DNA of 64,000 bases from Halopelagius fulvigenes. Its GTDB lineage: Archaea > Halobacteriota > Halobacteria > Halobacteriales > Haloferacaceae. The stretch is from positions 620,001 to 684,000 of the forward strand of contig NZ_JBHSXH010000009.1 in NCBI RefSeq assembly GCF_042662625.1, given 5' to 3'. This document shows, piece after piece, positions 1-8,485 of the stretch (position 1 is its first letter; each line of letters opens with the position of its first letter). Under the pieces are notes generated by a model that worked only from the letters and a program-made list of their open reading frames with translations, was not told where the DNA came from and did not search any database. The translations under genes were made by a program, and so were the position numbers.

Positions 1-1
1 C

Positions 2-697
2 GCGCCCATCGGCGCGGACCCCGAGGAGACGGAGATCTTCCCCGACTCCCGGGAGGCCGTCGAGGAACTCGTCGAACACCCGCGCGTCGACGTGACGGTC
101 ATCAGCGGACGGCAACTGGCCGACGTGGTCGAACGGGTCGGCGTCGACGGCATCGACTACGCCGGGAACCACGGACTGGAGATGCGAATCGACGGCGAGA
201 TGGAGGTCCACCCCGAGGCGGTGGCCGCCCGCACCGCGATAGAGGACCTCTGCGCGGAGATTCGCTCCCGGTTGGACCACGTTCCGGGCTGTTTCGTCGA
301 AGAGAAGGGCGTCACGGCGAGCGTCCACTTCCGGCAGACGCCCGAGGAGTACGTCGAGGAAGTCGTCGCCGCCGTCGAGGAACTGGCCGCGGCGTCCGAC
401 GAGGACATCCACGTCGTCTCCGGCAAGCAGATTCGTGAGATCCGCCCCGACGTGGACTGGGACAAAGGGCGCGTGGTAGACCGACTCGACGAACGCGCCC
501 CCGACGGGTGGCGGACGATGTACGTCGGCGACGACACCACCGACGAGGACGCCTTCCGCGCGGTCCAACCGTCCGGCATCGGCATCCTCGTCGGCGACAG
601 ACCCGACACGGACGCCGACTACCGCCTCGAAAGCCACGAGCAGGTGCCGTCGCTCCTCGAATGGCTCGCGGCGCGGGCGAGTACGGCCGAACGGTAA
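2..697 (+). CDS. otsB: Trehalose-6-phosphate phosphatase, 5' end missing
   Basis: HAD-family phosphatase that would convert trehalose 6-phosphate to the compatible solute trehalose in the cytoplasm. The reading frame is open from base 2, so the start and the first catalytic aspartate motif lie upstream of the window. Visible OtsB signatures are VISGR, the YAGNHGLE segment typical of trehalose phosphatases, a conserved lysine region (DWDKGR) and the metal-binding YVGDDTTDEDAF motif near the C-terminus. The fragment is 231 residues. Otsb usually follows a trehalose-6-phosphate synthase gene, but that region is outside the window. I am sure of the family and inferring the substrate. Confidence 0.9.
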   Translation, partial: APIGADPEETEIFPDSREAVEELVEHPRVDVTVISGRQLADVVERVGVDGIDYAGNHGLEMRIDGEMEVHPEAVAARTAIEDLCAEIRSRLDHVPGCFVEEKGVTASVHFRQTPEEYVEEVVAAVEELAAASDEDIHVVSGKQIREIRPDVDWDKGRVVDRLDERAPDGWRTMYVGDDTTDEDAFRAVQPSGIGILVGDRPDTDADYRLESHEQVPSLLEWLAARASTAER

Positions 698-806
698 CCG
701 ACGCCCGCCGCTCTCGCCGTCGCGGGTATCGGAGAAACCGCTCGCGCTCTCGCTTCGACGCGGCGAAAAAACGCTCGCCGTCGGTTCGCCCGACGGCCCC
801 CGCGGG

Positions 807-1046
807 CTACAGTTCCCGCAGTCGAATCTCGTCGTCGGTTATCTCTCGGATGCGCGCCTCCTGAAGCGGGTAGTTGTCGTCGTCCACGTCTCCCCACCCG
901 AGCTTCGCCTTTATCTCGTCGGTGATGCCCGGGTCGGGTTCGACGTACGCCGTGCCGTGGCGCACGTCGGACACGATGCCTATCTTGTCTCCGCGTTCGT
1001 TCACCACGTCTTTACCTTCCTCGGAGTCGGTCACATCTACTACCAT
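807..1046 (-). CDS. PRC-barrel-like small haloarchaeal protein
   Basis: Acidic 79-residue protein. The pattern of a short beta-rich segment (VVNERGDKIGIVSDV, then TAYVEPDPG) resembles a PRC-barrel fold, which usually binds RNA or protein partners. A following stretch (ITDEIKAKLGWGD) is seen in haloarchaeal proteins of this kind. It has no signal peptide or membrane segment. It stands alone, convergent with otsB and divergent from the HTH gene that follows. The exact role is unknown; the fold call comes from pattern recognition, not from a search. Confidence 0.65.
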   Translation of the reverse strand: MVVDVTDSEEGKDVVNERGDKIGIVSDVRHGTAYVEPDPGITDEIKAKLGWGDVDDDNYPLQEARIREITDDEIRLREL

Positions 1047-1253
1047 ACGGGTGACACGACACCCGCACGAGCATTGATACGTCTGCCTGCAGATTCAGAC
1101 TCGTTTCTCCAACAGTACCGAGTTCTTACACGCACCTCGGACCGGGCGGATGTGGGCAATCGGTCAGGAAGACCGCAGCGAATCGCCGTTCGTCCGAAAG
1201 TCGGAGCAAAAGCCGCCGAAAGTGATTTACAGTTGAAATGAGCCTAGCAGAGT

Positions 1254-1922
1254 GTGTCAACCAGCACGATCGCCGTCGTGCGCATCCCGTCCTCGGAGTT
1301 CGCCCTCAGCGACACGTTCGACCGGTGCCCCGACGTCGAGTTCGACATCGAACGACTCGTCGCCCGGGACTCCGACTCCGCGATGCCGTTCATGTGGGCA
1401 CAGGGGACGGACCTCGACGCCGTCGAGGACGCCCTGCGAGAGGATTCGAGCGTCGCCGAGTTCGAGGTGCTCGCCAACCTCGGCGACGAACGGCTCTACC
1501 GGATGTCGTGGGTCGCTCACATCCGCCTCGTCATCCACATCCTCCTCGAAGAGGAGGGGACTATCCTCGACGCGCACGGGCGGGGCGGGAACTGGCGCCT
1601 CCGCATCATGTTCCCCGAACGGGACTCGCTGTCCGCGACGTACGACTTCTGTAGCGACCACGGCCTCTCCTTCGACGTCGAGAAGGTGTACGATATGAAC
1701 GAGAGCGCTCGGGCGGGGCGGTTCGGCCTCTCCGAGGAGCAGTTCGACGCGCTGACGACCGCCGCCGAGCACGGCTACTTTCAGGTCCCGCGCGGCGTCA
1801 CCGCCGAGGAACTCGGGGAGATGCTCGGCATCACCCACCAGTCCCTCTCGGAACGGCTCCGCCGGGGACAGGAAAATCTCATCCGCTCGACGCTGCTCAT
1901 CGACGATCCGGACGTCGAGTGA
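1254..1922 (+). CDS. Bat-type HTH_10 transcriptional regulator
   Basis: Probable DNA-binding regulator of 222 residues. The C-terminal 55 residues match the bacterio-opsin-activator HTH_10 domain (FGLSEEQFDALTTA, then GYFQVPRGVT and LGITHQSLSERLRRG). The N-terminal 150 residues look like the sensory or dimerisation domain that accompanies it in haloarchaea. The GTG start is preferred because a TATA-like stretch (GTGATTTACAG, about 1222-1232) lies 27 bp upstream, which fits a leaderless transcript. An ATG at 1238 opens a different, non-acidic frame and was not used. It lies upstream of the symporter operon and may control it, but that is only inferred from position. Confidence 0.85.
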   Translation: MSTSTIAVVRIPSSEFALSDTFDRCPDVEFDIERLVARDSDSAMPFMWAQGTDLDAVEDALREDSSVAEFEVLANLGDERLYRMSWVAHIRLVIHILLEEEGTILDAHGRGGNWRLRIMFPERDSLSATYDFCSDHGLSFDVEKVYDMNESARAGRFGLSEEQFDALTTAAEHGYFQVPRGVTAEELGEMLGITHQSLSERLRRGQENLIRSTLLIDDPDVE

Positions 1923-2392
1923 ACCCGCGGCCGCCGACCGGAACGACGCCGAGGAAACTATCAGCCGACACGAACGCGGTGCGCTCCGCTCGGATCGACC
2001 CCGACTCTAATTCTACCGTACGACGGTCTCTTCCGGCCGATAACCGCGGTGGTTAATATGCCCTTCGGAACTGGCCATTATGCCTCTTTGTGAATAATTA
2101 TTATAGTTTCGAGGGTATTCAACTGAGCGTGTCCGACCGAGGAGAATCGGAGGGTACGCTCGCCGCCGCGCCGGTGCCGACGGCCGCCCCCCGGCCGACG
2201 CCGACGACTCCGGCGGCGAGGGTCGTGTGCTGTCGCCTGGTAGCCGCCGCGGACGGCGGCCGATCGGACAGTGTCGGCGCACCCCGGGCCTCCGAGTTCG
2301 GCGACGAGAGTCGGCGTTCGGTCGGAGGCGGCTGACCGGGGATTCGGTTTTCCAAAATCGAAACAGAGACACGACCGCTTCAGAGATATACT
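1923..2392. other. 470-bp spacer with AT-rich promoter-like patch
   Basis: No credible gene. An AT-rich block around 2090-2110 contains TTATTATAG and could be a TATA box for a long-leader transcript toward the symporter operon. The remaining 230 bp before the DUF4212 gene is GC-rich with many CCGGCG runs. Frames crossing it are Arg/Pro-rich, unlike the acidic neighbours. A second weak TATA candidate (TTTTCCAAAATC, about 2349-2360) lies some 35-45 bp before the ATG at 2393. Confidence 0.4.
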
Positions 2393-2848
2393 ATGACAGA
2401 CAACGACACTCATTCACCTGCCGACGAAGCGAAAGCGAACGTCGAGACGGACGGTGGTGTGGCCACGCAGGCGGACCGCGACCACCGAAACATCGACTAT
2501 CTCAGCCGTGAGGTGAACCTCCTCCGGCCGAGTACCCCGTTCATGCGGGACCACTTACGAATCATCTGGACCGGGTTCGCCATCTGGGCTCTCATCGTCT
2601 TCGGACCCGTGACGCTCACCGCCGTCGCGCCGGGCGTGATGACGACGACGCTTCCGGTCATCGGCTTCCCGTTGCACTACTTCCTCGTCGCCATCGGAGC
2701 GCCGTCCGGCGCTCTCATCCTCGCGTTCTGGTACGCCCGCAAGCGCGACGCCTTAGACGAGAAGTACGGCATCTCACACCAGACCGTCGCGGGTGACCGC
2801 GGCGGCGGCGCAGAAGGCGCGACGACCGACGGAGGGACGACGGAATGA
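2393..2848 (+). CDS. DUF4212 small subunit of a sodium:solute symporter
   Basis: Small membrane subunit, 151 residues, that pairs with SSS-family carriers of the acetate/monocarboxylate type. After an acidic soluble tail of about 50 residues there are two hydrophobic segments (roughly 60-83 and 92-115). These are followed by the FWYARKRDALDEKYGI ending that is characteristic of DUF4212. Its stop codon overlaps the start of the next gene (ATGA-type overlap at 2845-2848), so the two are translationally coupled. The family link to a sodium symporter is established; the solute is unknown. Confidence 0.9.
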   Translation: MTDNDTHSPADEAKANVETDGGVATQADRDHRNIDYLSREVNLLRPSTPFMRDHLRIIWTGFAIWALIVFGPVTLTAVAPGVMTTTLPVIGFPLHYFLVAIGAPSGALILAFWYARKRDALDEKYGISHQTVAGDRGGGAEGATTDGGTTE

Positions 2849-4542
2849 TGGAAGTGTTCCTCCAGAGCGGACTGCTGCCGGAGGGGTTGAACGTCTCGTT
2901 CAAACTCGTCCCAGCCATCATGGTCACGGCGATGCTGTTGCTATTCCTCGCCATCGGCTACGTGTTCAAAGTCGCCGACACCGAGGGCATGTGGGTCGCC
3001 GGACGCTCCATCGGTAACGTCGAGAACGGGATGGCCATCGGCGCGAACTGGATGTCGGCCGCGTCGTACCTCGGGATGGCGGCGCTCATCGCCCTCTCGG
3101 GGTTCTACGGGCTGGCGTTCATCGTCGGCTGGTCCACGGGGTACTTCATCCTGCTCATCTTCATGGCCGCGCAGATGCGCCGGTTCGGGAAGTACACCGC
3201 GCCGGACTTCGTCGGCGACCGATTCAACTCCGACACCGCGCGCGCCATCGCCGCGGTGACGACGTTCCTCATCGGGTTCGTCTACGCCATCGGTCAGGCC
3301 CGCGGGATGGGCCTCGTCGGCCTGTACATCTTCGGCGACATCGGCATCCCCGGCCTCAGCGGCTACCAGTCGATGGTCGTCGCCATGATGGCCATCACCG
3401 TCGGCTACCTGACGCTGTCGGGGATGCTGGGCGCGACGAAGAACATGGCCGTGCAGTACGTCATCCTCATCATCGCGTTCCTCGCGGGCCTGTACGCCGT
3501 CGGCTTCACGCAGGGCTACTCGACGGTGCTGCCGCAGATAGAGTACGGGCAACTCATCAGCGAACTCGGCAGAGAGTTCAGCGAACCGTTCGTCAACCAG
3601 AGCTACTACCTGTGGATCGCCACGGCGTTCTCGCTCGTCGTCGGCACCTGCGGACTCCCGCACGTGCTGGTCCGGTTCTACACCGTCGAGAGCGAGCGAA
3701 CCGCCCGGTGGTCCACGGTGTGGGGGCTGGGCTTCATCCTGCTTCTGTACCTCAGTTCCCCCGCCTTCGCCGCGTTCGGGACCGACCTCTACGCGAAGAA
3801 CATCGGTGCGGTGTACGGCGACCCCGGCATGACGAGTGCCGCGGGCGACGTCATCGTCGTGCTGGCGGCGCAACTCGCGAACCTGCCGACGTGGTTCGTC
3901 GGCCTCGTCGCGGCGGGCGGCATCGCCGCGGCCATCGCGACGGTGGCCGGTCTGTTCATCGCCGGTTCCTCGGCCATCTCGCACGACATCTACGCGAACA
4001 TCATCAACGAGGACGCCACCCAACGGCAGCAGGTTCTCGTCGGCCGCCTCAGCATCGTCGCGCTGGGCGTGTTGACGACGCTCGCCGCCCTCGACCCGGC
4101 GGCACCCATCGCCGCGCTAGTGTCCTACGCGTTCTCGCTGGCCGGCGCGGTGCTGTTCCCGATGTTCTTCCTCGGCCTCTGGTGGGAGAACACGAACCGG
4201 CAGGGCGCCCTCGCCGGCATGACGACCGGACTCGTCATCTGGTTCATCCCGATATTCAACGAGGTGCTCCCGAGCTACGGCCTGTTCGCCGGCGCGGCGG
4301 GGTCGGACGGCGTCATCTTCCCGACGCTGGCGCAGTGGTTACCCGCCATCGGGTCGGCGCTGGTGGCCGTCCCCATCGTGTTCGCCGTCACCATCGGCGT
4401 CTCCCTCGTCACGTCGGAACCGCCGCTCGAAACCAAGCGCATGGTCCGACAGTGTCACAGCCCCGAACCGATGGGCCAGCAACAAACCGCAGAAGACGTC
4501 GTCAGCACCGACGGCGGTAGCGAAACGCCCGCGGACGACTGA
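2845..4542 (+). CDS. Sodium:solute symporter (SSS family, acetate-permease type)
   Basis: Polytopic carrier of 565 residues with about 13 hydrophobic segments, expected to couple sodium entry to uptake of a small carboxylate or similar solute. SSS features include the GRSIGNVENGMAIGANWMSAASYLGM region near residues 50-75, whose pieces match ActP/VC_2705-like carriers, and FIAGSSAISHDIYA in the second half. The C-terminal 60 residues are polar, cytoplasmic and acidic. It is the central gene of an operon with DUF4212 upstream and a universal stress protein starting three bases after its stop. Acetate is a plausible substrate but was not proved from sequence. Confidence 0.9.
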   Translation: MMEVFLQSGLLPEGLNVSFKLVPAIMVTAMLLLFLAIGYVFKVADTEGMWVAGRSIGNVENGMAIGANWMSAASYLGMAALIALSGFYGLAFIVGWSTGYFILLIFMAAQMRRFGKYTAPDFVGDRFNSDTARAIAAVTTFLIGFVYAIGQARGMGLVGLYIFGDIGIPGLSGYQSMVVAMMAITVGYLTLSGMLGATKNMAVQYVILIIAFLAGLYAVGFTQGYSTVLPQIEYGQLISELGREFSEPFVNQSYYLWIATAFSLVVGTCGLPHVLVRFYTVESERTARWSTVWGLGFILLLYLSSPAFAAFGTDLYAKNIGAVYGDPGMTSAAGDVIVVLAAQLANLPTWFVGLVAAGGIAAAIATVAGLFIAGSSAISHDIYANIINEDATQRQQVLVGRLSIVALGVLTTLAALDPAAPIAALVSYAFSLAGAVLFPMFFLGLWWENTNRQGALAGMTTGLVIWFIPIFNEVLPSYGLFAGAAGSDGVIFPTLAQWLPAIGSALVAVPIVFAVTIGVSLVTSEPPLETKRMVRQCHSPEPMGQQQTAEDVVSTDGGSETPADD

Positions 4543-4544
4543 CG

Positions 4545-5015
4545 ATGTACGAACGCATACTCGTTCCCACGGACGGTAGCGAGACGGCCGAACAGGCCGT
4601 CGAGCAGGCGGTGGACATCGCCTCGAAGTACGGTTCGACGATTCACGCCCTCTACGTCATCGACGTGGACGCGACGAGTTACTCTCTCGGCACCGAACAG
4701 GTGGACCGAATCCGGCAGGGCCACCTCGACGAGATGCCGGAGGTGAAAGCGGACGCGGACGAGGCGACGGGGTACGTCGCCGACGCAGCGACGGAACGCG
4801 GCGTCAGCGTCGAGGAACACGTCACCGCCGGCGAACCCGCCCGGGCCATCCGGAAGTTCGTCGAGGAGAACGACATCGACCTCGTGGTGATGGGGTCGCA
4901 CGGCCGGTCTGGGCTCTCCCGCGTCGTCCTCGGCAGCGTCGCCGAGAAGGTCCTGCGCCGGACGCGACTGCCCGTCCTCGTCGTCGACGGCGCCGACGAA
5001 AAGGCGGACCTGTAA
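4545..5015 (+). CDS. Universal stress protein (UspA family)
   Basis: Cytoplasmic 156-residue Usp domain. It opens with the canonical MYERILVPTDGS strand and carries an intact nucleotide-binding motif, G-x2-G-x9-G-S, in GSHGRSGLSRVVLGS near residues 123-137, so ATP binding is likely. It begins directly after the symporter stop, implying one transcript. Its probable role is to modulate the carrier or to sense energy state; this is inferred from the operon and from the common pairing of transporters with Usp proteins in haloarchaea. Confidence 0.93.
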   Translation: MYERILVPTDGSETAEQAVEQAVDIASKYGSTIHALYVIDVDATSYSLGTEQVDRIRQGHLDEMPEVKADADEATGYVADAATERGVSVEEHVTAGEPARAIRKFVEENDIDLVVMGSHGRSGLSRVVLGSVAEKVLRRTRLPVLVVDGADEKADL

Positions 5016-5082
5016 GGCCCCCGCCGACCGATATTTCAGACGCGATGAACCACGATTCCCACCCGAACGGCGGTGACCGCCC

Positions 5083-5286
5083 ATGAACTTCGCAGACACC
5101 CTGCGCGAACACGGGTCGGGCATGCTGGCGGACTTAGCGTTCGCCATGGTGTGGGTCACCGGCGTCTCCGTCTTCTTCGACTTCGTGAACGGGCCGCAGT
5201 GGGCGTACTACCTGTTCATGGTCGCCGGCATCCCCGCCTACTTCGGGTTCTTCTGGTCGCTAGATATGGCGCGGGAACAGCAGTAG
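5083..5286 (+). CDS. Small membrane protein of the symporter operon
   Basis: Protein of 67 residues with two hydrophobic segments (about 14-32 and 40-58) separated by a short FVNGPQWA loop. It is the last gene of the rightward symporter operon, 67 bp after the Usp gene. Homologous short ORFs are common after haloarchaeal DUF4212/SSS operons, but I do not know a function. It could be an accessory subunit. No signal peptide cleavage site is apparent. Confidence 0.65.
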   Translation: MNFADTLREHGSGMLADLAFAMVWVTGVSVFFDFVNGPQWAYYLFMVAGIPAYFGFFWSLDMAREQQ

Positions 5287-5362
5287 AGTTCGCTGGCGGT
5301 TTCTTTTCCGGCAGGGAATTAAAAATCACCTTGCTCGTCGTGGCAGGCGGTAACGACGGAGT

Positions 5363-5583
5363 CGTACCGCGAGCGAGGGCGAAGTTCTCGTGAACCGGAG
5401 GCGAACGAGAGCCCGGAAGAACTCCGTTCTTCCGAAGCCCGAGTCTCGCGGCCCTTTTTGTCACCAGCAACGATCACCGGTGTACATCCGATACTGCGGC
5501 GTAGTGACTGGCTATTCGCTCGTAGCAGTAATGTTGCCGTACCGCGAGCGAGGGCGAAGCCCGAGTCTCGCGGCCCTTTTTGG
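5363..5583. repeat. Pair of related hairpin repeats, one with an extra internal block
   Basis: Two copies of a GC-rich palindromic unit. The compact copy (5538-5583) is a 22-base left block ending GGGCGAAG joined to a right block beginning GAAGCCCGAG and ending CGCGGCCCTTTTT. It folds as CCGCGAG...CTCGCGG around an inner GGGC/GCCC stem and ends in a T run, like a terminator. The other copy (5363-5460) has the same two blocks separated by 49 extra bases. The extra bases make two more hairpins, including GGAAGAAC/GTTCTTCC. The junction base pattern GAAG is shared by both blocks. A third small hairpin (CGAGCC/GGCTCG) lies near 5608-5622. Confidence 0.75.
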
Positions 5584-5659
5584 TCCAGATTTTTACGAGG
5601 AGGGTTCCCGCAGCGAGCCGAAGGCTCGCGAGGAAACCCGACGAAGTAAAAAGGTGGAA

Positions 5660-5730
5660 TGGGACCGCTGAGAGTCGAACTCAGGTCCTACCGACCCCAT
5701 CGGCAGAGGATACCACTACCCCACGGTCCC
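5660..5730 (-). tRNA. tRNA-Pro (anticodon GGG)
   Basis: Cloverleaf read on the minus strand: acceptor GGGACCG pairs with CGGTCCC, the anticodon stem is TGCCG/CGGTA around loop ATGGGGT, and the T stem is CTGAG/CTCAG with loop TTCGACT. Loop positions 34-36 read GGG, which decodes CCC and CCU proline codons. The discriminator base is A. CCA is not encoded and must be added afterwards. There is no intron. Confidence 0.95.
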
Positions 5731-5806
5731 AGGGTGCATTCTGAGCAAAGCGGTTCGAACCGTTAAGTGCTTCGCTTCGCGTCCGCGCAGTCACCGAGTG
5801 CCACGG

Positions 5807-6895
5807 TCACTCCCCGTCGCCGTTTCCGTCCCGCGGTGCGACCAACTCGCCGGAATCGCGGACGGCCATGCTCAACACGGGGTCGCCCTCGTAGGCGGCG
5901 AGTCCCTCGCGCCGGGCGACGACGTACCCGTCGTGCTCCGAGGTGACGGTGTCGAGAACGTCGCCCTGCGGCGTCGTCACCTCGGCCACCGCGTCGCCGG
6001 ATTCGACCACGTCGCCCGGCGCGACGCGGTGGCGGACGAGTCCCGCCGTCTCGGTACGGGGGTGGACGGCCCGGCGGACGGGGTACTCGACGGGCGCGTC
6101 GGGGACGCCCGCGCCCGGTTCGCCCACGTCGTCTGGGCGTTCCTCCAGCATCCCGAGTTCGACCATCACGGCGTAGATGCCCGCCACGCCCCCCGCGCGG
6201 GCGTCGTCGTCCACGACGCTGTGCCCGCCGAGTTCGACGGTGAACGCGGGGATGCCGGCGGCGTTCAGGGCCGCGCCCGCCGTCGAGCGTTGGAGTCCCC
6301 GCTCGACGTACTCCTCGGCCGGGTACTCCGTGAGGACGGGGAGGCCGAACGCCGCGACGAGGCGCGCGAGTTCCTCGGCCAACGCCTCGGCCGCCGACTC
6401 GTCGCGGCGCGACCCGTACAGCACCCGGTCGCGGATGACGAACGGCATCGAGCCGATCTGGGCGGTGTGGACGTCGACGAGGACGTCCGCCGAGTCGACG
6501 AACGCCTCGTACAGTCGCTCGTCGATTCGCTCCTGCACGCCCGGCGGACGCGTCGAGGCGGACTCCGGGTCGGGGAAGTAGCGGTTCGGATCGTCGCCGC
6601 CGTAGTACGACGCTCGGCGATTGCGCCGGAGGCCCGCGGGGTTGACGACGGGGACGGCGACGACGGTTCCGGCGAGTCGTTCGACCGGGAGCGAGCGAAC
6701 TGCGTCCTGCACCGCCGCGACGCCCGTCGCCTCGTCGCCGTGGACGCCGCCGGTCAGCCAGAGGGTCGGTCCGTCGTCGGACCCCTCCGCGACGACGAGG
6801 GGGAGTCGCTCCGCCCCGCCGGTCGGGAGGTCCGTCGCCTCGAACCACCCGGAGGCCACCTCGCCGGGTTCGGACTGCACCGTTCCGAGTTGCAT
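5807..6895 (-). CDS. Succinylglutamate desuccinylase/aspartoacylase family zinc deacylase
   Basis: Putative zinc-dependent amidohydrolase of 362 residues (M14-like AstE/AspA superfamily). The zinc motif GGVHGDE near residue 50 supplies His and Glu, and VDVHTAQ near residue 145 supplies the second His. A C-terminal beta-rich section (about 290-350) resembles the barrel-sandwich tail seen in many family members. The exact N-acyl substrate cannot be inferred. It lies at the end of the leftward block behind truB and is likely a separate cytoplasmic metabolic enzyme. Confidence 0.85.
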   Translation of the reverse strand: MQLGTVQSEPGEVASGWFEATDLPTGGAERLPLVVAEGSDDGPTLWLTGGVHGDEATGVAAVQDAVRSLPVERLAGTVVAVPVVNPAGLRRNRRASYYGGDDPNRYFPDPESASTRPPGVQERIDERLYEAFVDSADVLVDVHTAQIGSMPFVIRDRVLYGSRRDESAAEALAEELARLVAAFGLPVLTEYPAEEYVERGLQRSTAGAALNAAGIPAFTVELGGHSVVDDDARAGGVAGIYAVMVELGMLEERPDDVGEPGAGVPDAPVEYPVRRAVHPRTETAGLVRHRVAPGDVVESGDAVAEVTTPQGDVLDTVTSEHDGYVVARREGLAAYEGDPVLSMAVRDSGELVAPRDGNGDGE

Positions 6896-6940
6896 GGTCG
6901 GACCTCTCGCCGGGCGGAGAAAAGCGGGGATGGTTCGCCC

Positions 6941-7813
6941 TCAGACGAGGACGCGTTCCAGGGAGACGACTTCGCCGGATTCGGCCTCGGGGTCGCCGAC
7001 GAGGCGGCCGAGGCAGACGACGGCGTCGTTCGGCGTGTAACACGCCAGTAGGTCGCCGCGGTCCGCGTCCTCGGAGTCTATGACGCCGGGCGCGTAGACG
7101 GGCGCGCCTTCGGCGACTTGTTCGGCGGCGGAGGGGGCGATGGTGATCCGCGGGAGGTGCGTCAGGGCGCGTTCGGCGGGCGCGACGACCTCTCGGAGGA
7201 ACGACTCGTCGCCCTCCTCGGCGAAGGCGAGTGCGTCCGAGAGGTCGTGCATCGTCGAGAGGTCGGTGTCGTCGAAGGGGTCCGTGGCGGTGCGCCGGAG
7301 GTGGCCCATGTGCGCGCCCGTCCCCGCCGCGAGTCCGACGTCGTGGCAGAGTTTCCGGACGTACGTGCCGCTCTCGCACTCGATTCGGAGCAGCGCCTGC
7401 CGGTCTCTCACCTCCAGCACGTCCAACGCGCGTATCTCCCGCGTTCGGAGGCGGCGGGTGACGGCGCTCTTTCGCGGCGGTTTCTGGTATATCTCGCCTT
7501 CGAACTCGGCGACGACGGCGTCGAAGTCCGACGGCGCCGGTCCGTGGAGTTCGAGGACGGCGACGTACTCCTTCGTCCCCTCCAAGAACACCTGCGCCAT
7601 GCGCGTCGCGTCGCCGAGGAGGACCGGAAGACAGCCGGTCACCTTCGGGTCGAGCGTTCCGGCGTGGGCCGCCCGGTCGGTGCCGACCATGTCGCGCACC
7701 CACCCGGCGACCTGGTGCGCCGAGGGGCCGGGCGGCTTGTCGAGGTTGACGACGCCGAACGAGCGGAGTTCGTCGGCGCTCCGGTCGGAGGGGGGGCCGC
7801 GCAGGTCGGACAT
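6941..7813 (-). CDS. truB: RNA-guided tRNA/rRNA pseudouridine synthase Cbf5/TruB
   Basis: Catalytic subunit of the archaeal H/ACA ribonucleoprotein that isomerises uridine to pseudouridine; it can also act alone on tRNA U55. It shows the family opening VNLDKPPGPSAHQV and the catalytic motif GTLDPKVTG with Asp near residue 55. A PUA-type domain occupies roughly the last 80 residues (PVYAPGVI, then GDLLACYTPNDAVVCLG). At 290 residues it is typical for haloarchaeal Cbf5. It follows the CMP kinase gene by four bases, matching the conserved archaeal cmk-truB pair. Confidence 0.95.
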   Translation of the reverse strand: MSDLRGPPSDRSADELRSFGVVNLDKPPGPSAHQVAGWVRDMVGTDRAAHAGTLDPKVTGCLPVLLGDATRMAQVFLEGTKEYVAVLELHGPAPSDFDAVVAEFEGEIYQKPPRKSAVTRRLRTREIRALDVLEVRDRQALLRIECESGTYVRKLCHDVGLAAGTGAHMGHLRRTATDPFDDTDLSTMHDLSDALAFAEEGDESFLREVVAPAERALTHLPRITIAPSAAEQVAEGAPVYAPGVIDSEDADRGDLLACYTPNDAVVCLGRLVGDPEAESGEVVSLERVLV

Positions 7814-7817
7814 ACTG

Positions 7818-8402
7818 TTAGAAGTCGTAGTTGACGCCGTCGACGGTGTACTGCCCCTCGTCCGCCTCCGAACGGTACGACCGGACCGCGCCAGTCATGA
7901 TGTCGAGCACTTCGTCGGGGCCCCACCGGGCGGTGTTCAGCGCCATGTCGTAGATGGAGAGGTCGCGGATGGGGATGTTGTAGTACTCCTCGTACCGCAG
8001 GGCTTCGCTCCGTTCGCGCGCCTCGGTCTCCTCGCGCGCGAGTTCGACGGTCTTGTCCTCGCGGTTGGCGATGCGCGCGGCGCGGACGCTTATCGGCGCG
8101 TCGAGCCAGAAGCGCAGGTCGGCGTGGTCGCCCGCGAGCCACCCCGCGAGGCGCGATTCGAGCACCACGTCGTCCCGTTCCGTGGCGATGGTGTAGAGGC
8201 GTCTGTCGAGGTCGCGGTCTATCTGGTCGTCCTCCTCGGCGAGTTTGTTGAACTCGACGGCGCTGTACCCCCGTTCGGCGGCGAGTTCGCGGAAGATGTC
8301 GCCGCCGCTGATGTGTTCGAGGTCGAGCGCCTCGGCCAGTCCAGCCGCGGTCGTACTCTTCCCGCTTCCCGCGGGGCCGGAGACGGTCAGCAACATACGC
8401 AT
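7818..8402 (-). CDS. cmk: Cytidylate (CMP/dCMP) kinase
   Basis: Nucleoside monophosphate kinase of about 194 residues that phosphorylates CMP/dCMP with ATP. The P-loop is intact (SGPAGSGKSTT near residues 8-18), followed by the archaeal Cmk motif GGDIFRELA and the ESRLAGWLAG segment. Another ATG two codons inside (8396) is an equally good start. It sits between the DUF106 membrane protein and truB, the standard archaeal arrangement. A second, altered copy of this family occurs at 42848-43462 in the window. Confidence 0.95.
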   Translation of the reverse strand: MRMLLTVSGPAGSGKSTTAAGLAEALDLEHISGGDIFRELAAERGYSAVEFNKLAEEDDQIDRDLDRRLYTIATERDDVVLESRLAGWLAGDHADLRFWLDAPISVRAARIANREDKTVELAREETEARERSEALRYEEYYNIPIRDLSIYDMALNTARWGPDEVLDIMTGAVRSYRSEADEGQYTVDGVNYDF

Positions 8403-8485
8403 GCTCCGTGGGACGCTCTAAAAGAGGTTGTCTTTGCACCGCGGAGTGAGAGGCGGTACCGAGGTGCCGGGGTGCCGCGTCGGCC

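Noticed and set aside
1238..1654. ATG-started frame just upstream of the Bat-type regulator
   Set aside because: Arg/Pro-rich and overlapped by a clear HTH gene that has a properly placed TATA box before GTG 1254.
5763..7703. 646-codon minus-strand frame over the deacylase and truB
   Set aside because: Different frame from two real genes on the same strand, with an Arg-rich product.
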